From assembly GCA_046347635.1 (NCBI GenBank), contig JAXMFT010000016.1, forward strand, positions 7,680-71,679: DNA of 64,000 nucleotides. The letters are read 5' to 3'. The notes under the pieces are model-generated. The model was given only the letters and a program-made list of their open reading frames with translations, searched no databases and was not told where the DNA came from. Within the stretch, counting starts at the first letter, position 1. Each line of letters opens with the position of its first letter. Position numbers and translations under genes: made by a program. The stretch is from JAGVSZ01 sp019137045. Lineage in GTDB: Bacteria; Pseudomonadota; Gammaproteobacteria; Burkholderiales; SG8-39. Positions 32,738 through 41,536 of this stretch are shown here, in pieces.

Positions 32738-33331
32738 TCATTCCGCCAGCCGACGCGCCGTCTCCGCCAGGCGCCGGCCAAGGGCGATGCACAGCTGCTT
32801 CTCGGTCTCGTCCACCGCCCGGTCCGATGCGGCGCCGGCGAGGTGCGAGGCGCCGTAGGGCGTGCCGCCGCTCGTGGTGCGCATCAAGGCGGGCTCGGTG
32901 TAGGGCAGCCCCACGATCAGCATGCCGTGATGAAGGAGCGGCAGCATCATCGAGACGAGGGTTGTTTCCTGCCCGCCGTGCAGGCTGGCGCTCGACGAGA
33001 AGACCGCCGCGGGCTTGCCGGCCAGGGTTCCACGCAGCCACAGCGCCGCGGTCCCGTCCCAGAAGTACTTCATGGGCGCCGCCATGTTGCCGAAGCGCGT
33101 CGGGCTGCCGAGCGCCAGTCCGGCGCACTGCGTCAGGTCAGCGAGCTCGCAGTAGGGCGCGCCGGAGTCGGGGACCGCGGGCTCGACCGCCTCGGCCACC
33201 GTCGAGACCTTCGGGACGGTGCGCAGGCGCGCGCTCATGCCCGCGACGCGCTCCACGCCGTGCGCGACCCAGCGCGCCATCTCGCCGACGGCGCCGTGGC
33301 GGCTGTAATAGAGAACCAGGATATCGGGCAT
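32738..33331 (-). CDS. wrbA: NAD(P)H:quinone oxidoreductase WrbA-type flavoprotein
   Basis: This 197-residue FMN flavodoxin-like protein reduces quinones by two electrons, protecting against redox stress. The phosphate loop is YYSRHGAVGEMA, and the typical GSPTRFGNMAAPMKYFWD and SSSASLHGGQETTL segments are present. A TATAAT element at 33362-33357 on the same strand gives a very short leader. The ATG chosen starts at MPDILVLYYS, as in homologues; one in-frame ATG nine codons upstream is possible. Confidence 0.92.
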   Translation of the reverse strand: MPDILVLYYSRHGAVGEMARWVAHGVERVAGMSARLRTVPKVSTVAEAVEPAVPDSGAPYCELADLTQCAGLALGSPTRFGNMAAPMKYFWDGTAALWLRGTLAGKPAAVFSSSASLHGGQETTLVSMMLPLLHHGMLIVGLPYTEPALMRTTSGGTPYGASHLAGAASDRAVDETEKQLCIALGRRLAETARRLAE

Positions 33332-33555
33332 GCGGGCCGGGACGGCGGACCCGGTCATTATAGGAGCGGGCCTGCGACACCTGGTCGATCCCCGCACGCG
33401 AGCGCCTCGTGACCCGCTGGGTCGACTCGTCCACGCCGGATGCCACCCGCTGGTAGCGAGCGGGGGTTCGACGCCTGCGGGGCGGCCGGGGCTGTGCCGC
33501 GGCACCCGCGTCCGGGCGTGCGCCCCGGATCGACGGCGTGGCCGCGGCCCGCGGG

Positions 33556-35064
33556 TCAGGTCACCGCGCTGAACTGGACGAGCTGTACGCTGACCGTCCG
33601 CTCGAGCAGTCGGGTCGCGCGCACGCGCAGCTTCGACTGCAGGTCGCCGAGGCTCAGCTCGCAGGTGGAGTCGAGCGGGAAGAGCGGCGCGAGGATCGCG
33701 GGCGCCTGGTTGAGCGCGGGCACCTCGGGCAGCAGCAGCACGTGCTCGGCGTCCTGGGCGGCGCCGCGCGTCTTGCGGATCGACACCGCGCGCGCGGTGG
33801 GCGCAAGCTCCTCCAGGCCGAGTTCCAGGTGCTCCGGGTTGTCGGAGAGCACCCAGCGCACGACGCAGATGTGGCAGGTCTGACTGTCGCGCGTGCGCAG
33901 CCCGATCACCTCACCCACGCGGATCGGCTCCATTGCGCCCTTGACGTGCATCAGCGCGAAGCCGCGCGGGCTCTCGTTGGTGACCATCCATTCGCCCGTG
34001 GGAGTGCGGGCGACGCCGCGCGAATTGAGGAACTCCCAGATGCCGCGGATGCCGACGCAGATCTCCACCCGGGCGTGCGTGCGCAGGCGGGTGAAGCGGC
34101 GATTGGGAACCGCGCCCCAGTGCTTCACGAGCCGCGCCATCAGGTCGCGGAACGCCGGATCCGCGGCGTCCGCTGCGAGGCCGAGGCTCGCCGGCGTCTC
34201 GCCGGCGGCGAGACGCGCCATCTGGTCGAGCAAGGTCTCGGCGAGCGGCAGGGTGTTGAGCAGCAGATCGTGCCCCTGGGGCAGCGGGTGGTGGCGCTTC
34301 GACAGCGCATAGCCCGGAACGTCGCGCTGCGACTTGATGAGAAAGAGTCCCTGGCCGGTCTTCTGCTGGCCGGCGGGACCGATTGCGGCGAGGTGCCCGA
34401 ACTTCTCGAGCCACGCGAGCACCCGGTCGAGGTCGCCCTGCATGAGCTTGAGCGGCTCGGAGAAGGCGACCAGCAGGGCATCGCGATAGACGGTGAGCGG
34501 CGTCTCGCCGCCTTCCTCGAGCGCCCGCTGGGCGAGCCCGCGGCGCAGCGCGAACTGGTAGAGCTCGTGCAGCTCGAGCCACACCGACTTCGGGTTGGTG
34601 GCGTACATGCGGTAGCCGAGCTTCAGGCGCTGGGCGAGCATCTGCATCGCGCGCACGACCGGCAGCAGCGCGCGGCCGCTCGAGGCGAAACCGAAGAGGC
34701 GCCGCGACTGCTCGACGAGCAGCAGCTTGTAGGAGTAGGCGAGCTCGGTCAGGAGGTCCTCGGCGAGCGCCGCGGCGTTGCGGCTCGCCATCGACAACGG
34801 CAGGGTCCCGGACTGGAGCGCGACGCCGAGCCGCGGGACGAGCAGCTCGATGTAGCCGAGCACGCCCTCGGTGACGTCCTGGCGCAGCGTGATGCGGACG
34901 CGCGTGCGGTTGAACGGTGCGAGCTGATCGAGCACCATCCGCCCGGCGCGCAGCGGATCGTCATTCGGCAGCGACGCGAGCCACCCCGGAACCTGCTCCG
35001 GGGACAGCTCGGACCGCGGCAGCTCGCCCTCCGGCGCCTGCGGCAGGCTCAAGTGCAGTGGCAT
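33556..35064 (-). CDS. PilZ-like domain protein, tandem paralogue A
   Basis: This 502-residue protein is soluble, with no signal peptide. A helical N-terminal part of about 300 residues precedes a C-terminal PilZ-like region with an arginine-rich stretch (RRFTRLRTHAR) and the N-x-S-x2-G motif NESPRGFAL, the pair of elements that binds cyclic di-GMP in PilZ domains. It is a clear paralogue of the 515-residue protein encoded directly upstream. Such large proteins near pyrF in betaproteobacteria are annotated only as hypothetical or c-di-GMP-binding. AGGAG lies seven bases before the ATG. Confidence 0.72.
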   Translation of the reverse strand: MPLHLSLPQAPEGELPRSELSPEQVPGWLASLPNDDPLRAGRMVLDQLAPFNRTRVRITLRQDVTEGVLGYIELLVPRLGVALQSGTLPLSMASRNAAALAEDLLTELAYSYKLLLVEQSRRLFGFASSGRALLPVVRAMQMLAQRLKLGYRMYATNPKSVWLELHELYQFALRRGLAQRALEEGGETPLTVYRDALLVAFSEPLKLMQGDLDRVLAWLEKFGHLAAIGPAGQQKTGQGLFLIKSQRDVPGYALSKRHHPLPQGHDLLLNTLPLAETLLDQMARLAAGETPASLGLAADAADPAFRDLMARLVKHWGAVPNRRFTRLRTHARVEICVGIRGIWEFLNSRGVARTPTGEWMVTNESPRGFALMHVKGAMEPIRVGEVIGLRTRDSQTCHICVVRWVLSDNPEHLELGLEELAPTARAVSIRKTRGAAQDAEHVLLLPEVPALNQAPAILAPLFPLDSTCELSLGDLQSKLRVRATRLLERTVSVQLVQFSAVT

Positions 35065-35400
35065 GTCCGACTCCTGTTCCGTGTTGTAGATCTTCAGGTC
35101 GACGGTCGTCTTGCCCGGACCTTGCCCCGGGTCGGTCGCAAGGCCCGTGCCACGCGCCCTGCCGCCGGCGCCGTGCGGCGTGAAATCCGCCCGCCTATGA
35201 CATCGGAATAGCCGCCGCCGGGCGGGCGGGCGCGAGTCTAGCCGATTCGCGCCCGCGCGCCGTGCGTTTCCGCACGGACCGTGGCGGCCGCGCGCACCGT
35301 TTGCTGCGTTGCGAGCCGCGATCGTGCCGGGGTGGGGCCGCGCGAGCGGGCCACATGACGCCCGCGCGTCAGACGCGTCAGGCCGGCGCCGTGATGCGCG
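35065..35400. other. 336-base non-coding gap between the PilZ-like paralogues
   Basis: No convincing gene is seen. The right end has a GTGA-TGCGCG-TCAC dyad (35391-35404) that overlaps the stop codon of the upstream paralogue, and several short CGCGTC/GACGCG repeats that could fold into a GC hairpin without a T-run. No good promoter hexamers were found on either strand. Confidence 0.5.
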
Positions 35401-36948
35401 TCACGCGGCCTGCAGCGCGAGGACTTCGATCAGCTCGACGCTCTGGGTCTTCTCGATCACCCGGCCTGCGCGCAGCGCGAGGCGCCCGCGGCGATGGCGC
35501 AGGCTGAACTCGTCGTTCGACTGCAGCCGGTTGGGCGGCGTGACGATCGCCGGGGCGCGCTTCTGCGCCGGCATCTCGGGGAAGTAGAGCACCGGCTCGG
35601 CCGCGACCGGCGCCTGCTCGCTCGGCTTGTAGACGGCCGGCACCACGAGCGGGGCGATCTGCTGCAGTCCGAGCTCGAAGTGCTCGGGCGTGTTCGACTG
35701 GATCCAGCGCACGAAACAGACGAAGAGCGTGCCGTGCTCGCGCGAACGGACCGCGACCACCTCGCCGACGTCGATCGGCGGCAGCGTGCCGGACATGAAC
35801 TTGAGCGCGAACCCGCGCGCGCTCTCGTTCACGATGATCCACTCGCTCGCTTTCACCGGCTGCTCGCGCGTGGTGATGTCCGCCTGCGGCGTCTCGGCGG
35901 GCGCCTCGGCGCGCAGCACGCGCCAGATCTCGCGCAGACCCACCCACAGCTCGATGCGCGGGTGGAAGCGCATCCGGGTCTGCCGCTGCTTGCGATCCCC
36001 GCGCCAGTGCGCGACGAGGCGCTGCATGAGCTCGCGGTACCCGGGCGTGCGCGCCTCCTCGGGCAGCCCGAGCGTGGCGGGCGCGACCCCATCGCGCAGC
36101 CTCTTCAGCTGGCCCTCGAGGCGCTCCACCAGGCGGCGGGTGAGCAGGACGAGCTCGCCGTTTTCGAATCCGACGTCGGCGCGCTTCGAATAGGCGACGC
36201 CGGGCCGGTCGCGGCGCGGGTCGATCGCGAAGACGCAGGCGGCGTCCTGCGCCGGGCGCGCGCCGGTCGCGATCTCGGCGAGCTCGCCGTGGGCGGCGAG
36301 GTAGGATTGGACGCGCGAGAAATCGCCGTGCATCAGCTTGGTCGGCTGCGCGAAGGCGAGCAGCAGCGCCTCGCGGTAGACGCGCAGCGGCGAGGTGCGC
36401 GGCGACTCCGCCTCGCGCTCGGAGATGCCCCAGTCGCGCGCGACCCGGTAGAGCTGGTGCATCTCCGCCCACACCGCGCCGGGGCTGCGCGCGTAGAGCC
36501 TCTGGCTGAGCGCGAGGCGGCGAGCGTGGAAGTCCATGGCGCGCGTGAGCGGCGCATGGAGCTGACCCTTGTAGCCGATCGAGAGCCAGGCGCGCGGCGC
36601 CGCGAGCACGAGGGAGGCGTAGCCCGCCGCCAGCTCCTTCAGCACCTTCTCGATGCAATAAGCCGCCTCGCGCAGGGTCGCGGAGAGCGGAGGCGTGACC
36701 TTCGCCACCCGCACTTCGAGCTGGGGCAGCAGCCAGTCGACGTGGTCGCGGACCATCTCGAGCACGCGCAGCCGCGGGCGCACGGGCAGGTTCGCCTTGT
36801 TCAACGCCACGAGGCGCTCGATCAGCGCGCGCGCCGCCCGCTTCGGGTCGTTCGGCGGCAGGCCGTTGAGGAACGCGCGCATCCGCTCGGGGGAGAAATC
36901 GCCCTCGTCGGTGCCGTTGCGCCCCGGCGCGATAAAATTCAACAACAT
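35401..36948 (-). CDS. PilZ-like domain protein, tandem paralogue B
   Basis: This 515-residue protein has the same architecture as paralogue A: a helical N-terminal two thirds (PNDPKRAARALIERLVALNKANLP; ARSPGAVWAEMHQLYRVA) and a C-terminal PilZ-like region with RMRFHPRIELWVG, NESARGFALKFMSG and VRWIQSNTPEHFELGLQQIAP. The last segment is nearly identical in both copies. The start is the ATG at MLLNFIAPGRNG; in-frame sequence further upstream is the antisense of the pyrF leader. The gene is divergent from pyrF. A role in c-di-GMP signalling is likely but not proven. Confidence 0.72.
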   Translation of the reverse strand: MLLNFIAPGRNGTDEGDFSPERMRAFLNGLPPNDPKRAARALIERLVALNKANLPVRPRLRVLEMVRDHVDWLLPQLEVRVAKVTPPLSATLREAAYCIEKVLKELAAGYASLVLAAPRAWLSIGYKGQLHAPLTRAMDFHARRLALSQRLYARSPGAVWAEMHQLYRVARDWGISEREAESPRTSPLRVYREALLLAFAQPTKLMHGDFSRVQSYLAAHGELAEIATGARPAQDAACVFAIDPRRDRPGVAYSKRADVGFENGELVLLTRRLVERLEGQLKRLRDGVAPATLGLPEEARTPGYRELMQRLVAHWRGDRKQRQTRMRFHPRIELWVGLREIWRVLRAEAPAETPQADITTREQPVKASEWIIVNESARGFALKFMSGTLPPIDVGEVVAVRSREHGTLFVCFVRWIQSNTPEHFELGLQQIAPLVVPAVYKPSEQAPVAAEPVLYFPEMPAQKRAPAIVTPPNRLQSNDEFSLRHRRGRLALRAGRVIEKTQSVELIEVLALQAA

Positions 36949-37090
36949 CTGGGGTTCGTGCTCTGCTCGCGAGTCGCTCCGGATTTCAGCAAAGAGCGTG
37001 CCGGGTGCGTAGTGGAATATTGCGCGCTGCGCAGCCCGGTTGGCGGCGCAGTGCGAAACCGCACCGGCCGGGCGTGAAGGAGTGCGCAGA

Positions 37091-37825
37091 ATGGATGCAA
37101 CAGCCGAATTGCGTTCCGGCAAGCCGATTCCGGCGCGCGACCGCCTGATCGTCGCGCTCGACGTGGCTTCCGCCGGCGAGGCACGCGCGCTGGTCGCGAC
37201 GCTCGGCGACGTCGTCACATTCTACAAGCTCGGGCTCGAGCTGTTCATGCGACCCGGTTACTTCGAGCTGGTCGAGTGGCTCGGGGGGCAGGGCAAGCAG
37301 GTGTTCGTCGACCTGAAGTTCTTCGACGTCCCGGAAACGGTGCGCGGCGCGGTGCGCGGCCTGCGCGGCCGCGGCATCGCGTTCGCCACCGTGCACGGCA
37401 ACCAGGCGATACTCGAGGCGGCGGGGGCGGAGAAAGGGGAGGTGAAGATCCTCGCCGTGACCGTTCTCACCAGCCTCGACCGCGGCGACCTCGACGACCT
37501 CGGCTTCCAGTGCGAGGTCGGCGCACTCGTGCTCTCCCGCGCGCGCCGTGCGCTCGCCGCGGGGTGTGACGGGGTCATCTCCTCGGGGCTCGAGGCGCCG
37601 ATGCTCAAGCGCGAGCTGGGCGAGCGCATCCTCGTCGTCACGCCGGGCATTCGGCCGGTCGAGAACCGGCCGGCCGACGATCAGAAGCGCACGGTCGACG
37701 TGGCGCAGGCCTTCGCCAACGGCGCGGACTACATCGTCGTGGGGCGCCCGATCCGGGCCGCGCCCGACCCGCGCGCGGCCGCCGAGGCGATCCAGTCGAC
37801 GATCGCGGCGAGCTTTCCGCGCTGA
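37091..37825 (+). CDS. pyrF: Orotidine 5'-phosphate decarboxylase
   Basis: This 244-residue enzyme makes UMP. The catalytic D-x-K-x2-D set is visible in FVDLKFFDVPETV, the phosphate-binding end in TPGIRPVENRPADDQKR and VVGRPIRAAPDP. The length is right for the short bacterial type. AAGGAG is eight bases before the ATG, which decides this start over an in-frame ATG at 37040. Confidence 0.95.
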   Translation: MDATAELRSGKPIPARDRLIVALDVASAGEARALVATLGDVVTFYKLGLELFMRPGYFELVEWLGGQGKQVFVDLKFFDVPETVRGAVRGLRGRGIAFATVHGNQAILEAAGAEKGEVKILAVTVLTSLDRGDLDDLGFQCEVGALVLSRARRALAAGCDGVISSGLEAPMLKRELGERILVVTPGIRPVENRPADDQKRTVDVAQAFANGADYIVVGRPIRAAPDPRAAAEAIQSTIAASFPR

Positions 37826-37834
37826 CGCGCGGCG

Positions 37835-38437
37835 CTACGCGAGCGGTCCCGGGTACTTGAACGTGCCGCGCCAGGCCGCGAGCACGAGCGTCGGGTACTC
37901 GGGCCTGCCCAGGCTCCCGTTGTAGCGCCCGAGCGCGCGGTACAGGTCGCCCTTCTCGATGTCGAGGTAATGGCGCAGGATCACGCAACCGTAGCGGATG
38001 TTGGTGCGCAGATGGAAGAGGTTGTGCCCGCCCTCGCCGATGAGCCCGACCCAGAACGGCATCACTTGCATCAGGCCGCGCGCGCCGGCCTTCGACACGG
38101 CGTATTTCTTGAAGCCGCTCTCCACGAAGATGACGCCGAGGACGAGCTGCGGGTCGAGCCCCGCGCGCGTCGCCTCGTAGTGCACGGTCTGCAGCAGTTC
38201 AACCCGGAACTTGGCGTCGGGCACGCGCTTCGCCAGGCGCTCGGACATCGCGAGCAGCCAGCGGTAGCCGTCCTCGGGATCCTTGAAGCGCAGCTGCGGA
38301 ACGCCCTTGTCGCTGACGGCGCGCGACATCGCCGACTTGACGCTCGTCGACAGCGGTTCGTACTGCTGCGCCCCGGCGAGCGCCGCGAGCGGTGCGGCGG
38401 CGGCCGCCGCGGCGAGGAGCCTCAGGAGTCTGCGCAC
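37835..38437 (-). CDS. Lytic transglycosylase (SLT family)
   Basis: This 200-residue periplasmic enzyme cleaves peptidoglycan glycosidic bonds. A signal peptide (RLLRLLAAAAAAAPLAALAG) precedes one SLT domain with the catalytic glutamate in GVIFVESGFKKYAVSKAGARGLMQV split across residues near 110-130, and the YNGSLG motif near the end. The GTG start lies inside the end of proS with a 16-base overlap, and it is the only start before the signal peptide. It is therefore translationally coupled to proS, an order seen in other betaproteobacteria. Confidence 0.9.
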   Translation of the reverse strand: MRRLLRLLAAAAAAAPLAALAGAQQYEPLSTSVKSAMSRAVSDKGVPQLRFKDPEDGYRWLLAMSERLAKRVPDAKFRVELLQTVHYEATRAGLDPQLVLGVIFVESGFKKYAVSKAGARGLMQVMPFWVGLIGEGGHNLFHLRTNIRYGCVILRHYLDIEKGDLYRALGRYNGSLGRPEYPTLVLAAWRGTFKYPGPLA

Positions 38438-40140
38438 AGCCGTTCGCGCACCAGCTCGGCCGCGCGCGCCAGCGGCACCGGCGTCGGGGCGGCATCGGTT
38501 CGCCGCTGGTATTCGACCGTGCCGTCCTTGAGTCCGCGCTCGCCGATCACCACCCGGTGGGGAATGCCGATCAGCTCGACGTCGGCGAGCAGCACGCCGG
38601 GGCGTTCGTCCCGGTCGTCGAGCAGGACGTCCACGCCCGCGGCCTGCAGCCGGGCGTACAGCTCGTCGGCGCACTTGCGCACCGCTTCGCTGCGGCGGTA
38701 ACCGAGCGGGACGATCGCCACCAGGAACGGCGCGATCGGATCCGGCCAGACGATTCCGCGCGCATCGTGCCCCTGCTCGATGGCCGCGCCCACGATGCGC
38801 GTGATGCCGATTCCATAGCATCCCATCTCGAAGGGCCGCTCCTTGCCCTGCTCGTCGAGGAAGCCCGCCTTCATCTGCGTGGAGTAGCGGGTTCTCAGCT
38901 GGAAGATGTGCCCGACCTCGATCCCGCGCACGATCTCGAGGGCGCCCTTGCCGTCGGGGCTGGGGTCGCCGCGTCGGACGTTGCGGATGTCGGCCACGGT
39001 CGCAGGCTCGGGCAGGTCGCGCCCGAAGTTCACCCCGGTCAGGTGAAAGCCTTCCTCGTTCGCGCCGCAGACGAAGTCCGACATCGTGGCCACGGACCGG
39101 TCCGCGATCACCCGGACGGACGGGGCCACGCCGACCGGCCCGATGTAGCCTGGCTTGCAGCCCGTGTACTGCACGATCTCCGCCTCGGTCGCAAAGCGGA
39201 ACGGGTCGAGCCCCGGCACCTTCTGCGCCTTGATCTCGTTCAGGTCGTGATCGCCGCGCACGAGCAGGAGGCAGAACGCCTCGTCGTGCATCACGGCGAT
39301 CGCCTTCACCGTGCGCGCGAGCGGCAGGCCGAGCAGCGCGGCTACGTCCTCGCAGCGCGTCTTGCCGGGAGTGGGCACCTTGCGCAGCGCCTCGCCCGGC
39401 GCTGCGCGCGCGCCCGCAGGAGGCAGCGCCTCCGCCAGCTCGACGTTCGCGGCGTAGTCCGACGCGGGACAATAGGCGATCGCGTCCTCGCCGGACTCGG
39501 CCAGCACGTGGAACTCGTGCGACCCGGTGCCGCCGATCGCGCCGGTATCCGCGGCGACGGCGCGGAAGGCGAGTCCCATGCGCGTGAAGATCCGCGTGTA
39601 GGTATCGTGCATGTTACGGTACTCGCGCACGAGGTCCTCGTAGCTCGCGTGAAACGAGTAGCCGTCCTTCATCGTGAACTCGCGCCCGCGCATCACGCCG
39701 AAGCGCGGGCGGATCTCGTCGCGGAACTTCGTCTGGATCTGGTAGAAATGCACCGGGAGCTGCCGGTAGCTGCGCAGCTCGCGCCGCGCGATGTCGGTGA
39801 TGACCTCCTCGTGGGTCGGGCCGACGCAGAAGTCGCGGTCGTGCCGGTCCTTGAGCCGCAGGAGCTCCGGACCGTACTTCTGCCATCGCCCCGACTCCAC
39901 CCACAGCTCGGCCGGCTGGATGGCCGGCAGGAAGACTTCGATCGCTCCGGCGCGGTTCATCTCCTCGCGCACGATCGCCTCGACCTTGCGCACGACGCGC
40001 AGGCCGAGCGGCAGCCAGCTGTAGATGCCGCCCGCGAGCCGGCGGATCAGCCCTGCGCGCAGCATCAGCCGGTGGCTGACGACCTCCGCGTCGGAGGGCG
40101 CCTCCTTCGTGGTCGACAGGAAGAACTGCGACACGCGCAT
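38422..40140 (-). CDS. proS: Prolyl-tRNA synthetase (bacterial type with editing domain)
   Basis: This 572-residue class II synthetase charges tRNA-Pro. Motif 2 (FRDEIRPRFGVMRGREF) and motif 3 (GIGITRIVGAAIEQ) are intact, the insertion editing domain lies between about residues 220 and 390, and the anticodon-binding domain ends the protein. The N-terminal MRVSQFFLSTTKEAPSDAEV is the standard start. It is divergent from rppH. Confidence 0.97.
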   Translation of the reverse strand: MRVSQFFLSTTKEAPSDAEVVSHRLMLRAGLIRRLAGGIYSWLPLGLRVVRKVEAIVREEMNRAGAIEVFLPAIQPAELWVESGRWQKYGPELLRLKDRHDRDFCVGPTHEEVITDIARRELRSYRQLPVHFYQIQTKFRDEIRPRFGVMRGREFTMKDGYSFHASYEDLVREYRNMHDTYTRIFTRMGLAFRAVAADTGAIGGTGSHEFHVLAESGEDAIAYCPASDYAANVELAEALPPAGARAAPGEALRKVPTPGKTRCEDVAALLGLPLARTVKAIAVMHDEAFCLLLVRGDHDLNEIKAQKVPGLDPFRFATEAEIVQYTGCKPGYIGPVGVAPSVRVIADRSVATMSDFVCGANEEGFHLTGVNFGRDLPEPATVADIRNVRRGDPSPDGKGALEIVRGIEVGHIFQLRTRYSTQMKAGFLDEQGKERPFEMGCYGIGITRIVGAAIEQGHDARGIVWPDPIAPFLVAIVPLGYRRSEAVRKCADELYARLQAAGVDVLLDDRDERPGVLLADVELIGIPHRVVIGERGLKDGTVEYQRRTDAAPTPVPLARAAELVRERLCADS

Positions 40141-40266
40141 CGTTCGAGGTCCCGGGATTCGCCCGCATTCTAGCCGAGGGTCCGCGCGCGACCGGACGTC
40201 CGGCTGCTAGGCAGCCCCCGTGAATTGTGGAAAAATTGCGTCAGACAACCGCTTACGGAGCCGGTC

Positions 40267-40788
40267 ATGCTCGACCGGGACGGCTACCGCCCGAACGTCG
40301 GCATCGTCCTCTGCAACCATCGCAACGAGGTCTTCTGGGGCAAGCGCGTCAAAGAGCATTCGTGGCAGTTTCCGCAGGGCGGCATCAAGCACGGCGAGTC
40401 GCCCGAACAGGCAATGTACCGGGAGCTCCACGAAGAGGTCGGCCTCCAGCATGACCACGTGCGGATCCTCGGGCGCACGCGCGGATGGCTGCGCTACGAC
40501 GTGCCGCAGCAGTGGATCCGCCGCGAGTGGCGCGCAACCTACCGCGGGCAGAAGCAGATCTGGTTCCTGCTGCGGCTGGTCGGGCGCGACTGCGACGTGT
40601 GCCTGCGGGCGACCGAGCGGCCGGAGTTCGACGCGTGGCGCTGGAGCGATTACTGGGTTCCGCTCGATTCGGTGATCGAGTTCAAGCGCGATGTCTATCA
40701 GCAGGCCCTCAACGAGCTGGCGCGGTTCCTCGGCCGCGATCGGCGGCCGGGACCGGCGCGAGGCGACGGCGCCAGCGCGCGGGGATAG
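40267..40788 (+). CDS. rppH: RNA pyrophosphohydrolase (Nudix)
   Basis: This 173-residue Nudix hydrolase removes pyrophosphate from mRNA 5' ends, starting decay. The Nudix box is complete (GGIKHGESPEQAMYRELHEEVGL, residues about 37-59). The ATG at MLDRDGYRPNVGI matches the family start; an in-frame ATG 14 codons upstream is not supported. It is divergent from proS, the usual arrangement. Confidence 0.94.
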   Translation: MLDRDGYRPNVGIVLCNHRNEVFWGKRVKEHSWQFPQGGIKHGESPEQAMYRELHEEVGLQHDHVRILGRTRGWLRYDVPQQWIRREWRATYRGQKQIWFLLRLVGRDCDVCLRATERPEFDAWRWSDYWVPLDSVIEFKRDVYQQALNELARFLGRDRRPGPARGDGASARG

Positions 40789-40899
40789 CGCCTTGCCCGG
40801 CGGGTGTGGAGGTCTGACGCGCGCACGCCGTTTCCTAGGCACGGCCGCTGCGGGCGCTGGTTCGACGCCGCGGGTCTTCGGAGGAACGGGCGGCGCGGC

Positions 40900-40955
40900 T
40901 TGACACTGGTGTCGGTGTAGATCTATATTCAGTTCATGGATTAGAGTAAGTCTAA
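40900..40955 (+). promoter_or_regulatory. Rubrerythrin promoter with PerR-like 7-1-7 box
   Basis: TTGACA (40900-40905), an 18-base spacer and TATATT (40924-40929) form a strong promoter. Just downstream, TTAGAGT-A-AGTCTAA style sequence at 40941-40955 (TTAGA-N5-TCTAA) matches the 7-1-7 layout of PerR boxes at ten of fourteen positions. It covers the early transcribed region, as expected for a repressor. Rubrerythrin is a classical PerR target. Confidence 0.65.
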
Positions 40956-41030
40956 GCCAATTCTGATCGAAGTCAGGCAGACGACCAAGCCTCGCTCGAC
41001 TTCCCGTTGTTTCACGAAAGGAGACGCCTC

Positions 41031-41453
41031 ATGCCGCAACTCAAGGGATCGAAGACCGAAGAGAACCTCAAGGCCGCGTTCGCGGGCGAGTCCCAGGCCA
41101 ACCGACGCTACCTCTACTTCGCGAACAAGGCGGACGTGGAAGGGCAGAACGACGTCGCCGCGCTGTTCCGCTCGACCGCCGAGGGCGAAACGGGGCATGC
41201 CCATGGACACCTGGAGTACCTCGAGCAGGTCGGGGACCCGGCCACCGGGCTGCCGATCGGGTCGAGCCGCCAGAACTTGAAGGCCGCCGTCGCCGGCGAG
41301 ACGCACGAGTACACCGACATGTATCCGGGCATGGCCAAGCAGGCGCGCCAGGAAGGCTTCGCCGAGATCGCCGACTGGTTCGAGACGCTTGCGAAGGCGG
41401 AGCGCTCGCACGCCAACCGGTTCCAGAAGGCGCTCGACGTCCTGACCGACTGA
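41031..41453 (+). CDS. Rubrerythrin-family peroxidase without rubredoxin domain
   Basis: This 140-residue ferritin-like diiron protein reduces hydrogen peroxide. The carboxylate and histidine ligands lie in the helices AGESQANRRYLYFA, AEGETGHAHGHLEYL, AGETHEYTDMYPGMA and KAERSHANRFQKAL. The C-terminal rubredoxin domain of classical rubrerythrins is absent, so electrons must come from a partner, perhaps the Fe-S protein encoded next. AAAGGAG is well placed before the ATG. A terminator follows, so it can be expressed alone. Confidence 0.92.
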   Translation: MPQLKGSKTEENLKAAFAGESQANRRYLYFANKADVEGQNDVAALFRSTAEGETGHAHGHLEYLEQVGDPATGLPIGSSRQNLKAAVAGETHEYTDMYPGMAKQARQEGFAEIADWFETLAKAERSHANRFQKALDVLTD

Positions 41454-41476
41454 CCCGCGCCACCGGCCGACGGGAG

Positions 41477-41502
41477 GAGCGGCGCACGCGCCGCTCTTTT
41501 TT
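41477..41502 (+). terminator. Rho-independent terminator after rubrerythrin
   Basis: An eight-base-pair stem (GAGCGGCG with CGCCGCTC, loop CACG) is followed by TTTTTT. It separates rubrerythrin from the Fe-S oxidoreductase gene, and some read-through may feed the latter. Confidence 0.85.
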
Positions 41503-41536
41503 CTTCCGCACTCAACCACGTCAGGAAGCGGTTCCG

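Noticed and set aside
35391..35404. GTGA-N6-TCAC dyad at the end of the PilZ-like gene as a terminator
   Set aside because: The arms are only four bases and no T-run follows on the relevant strand; it is kept only as a member of the dyad set.
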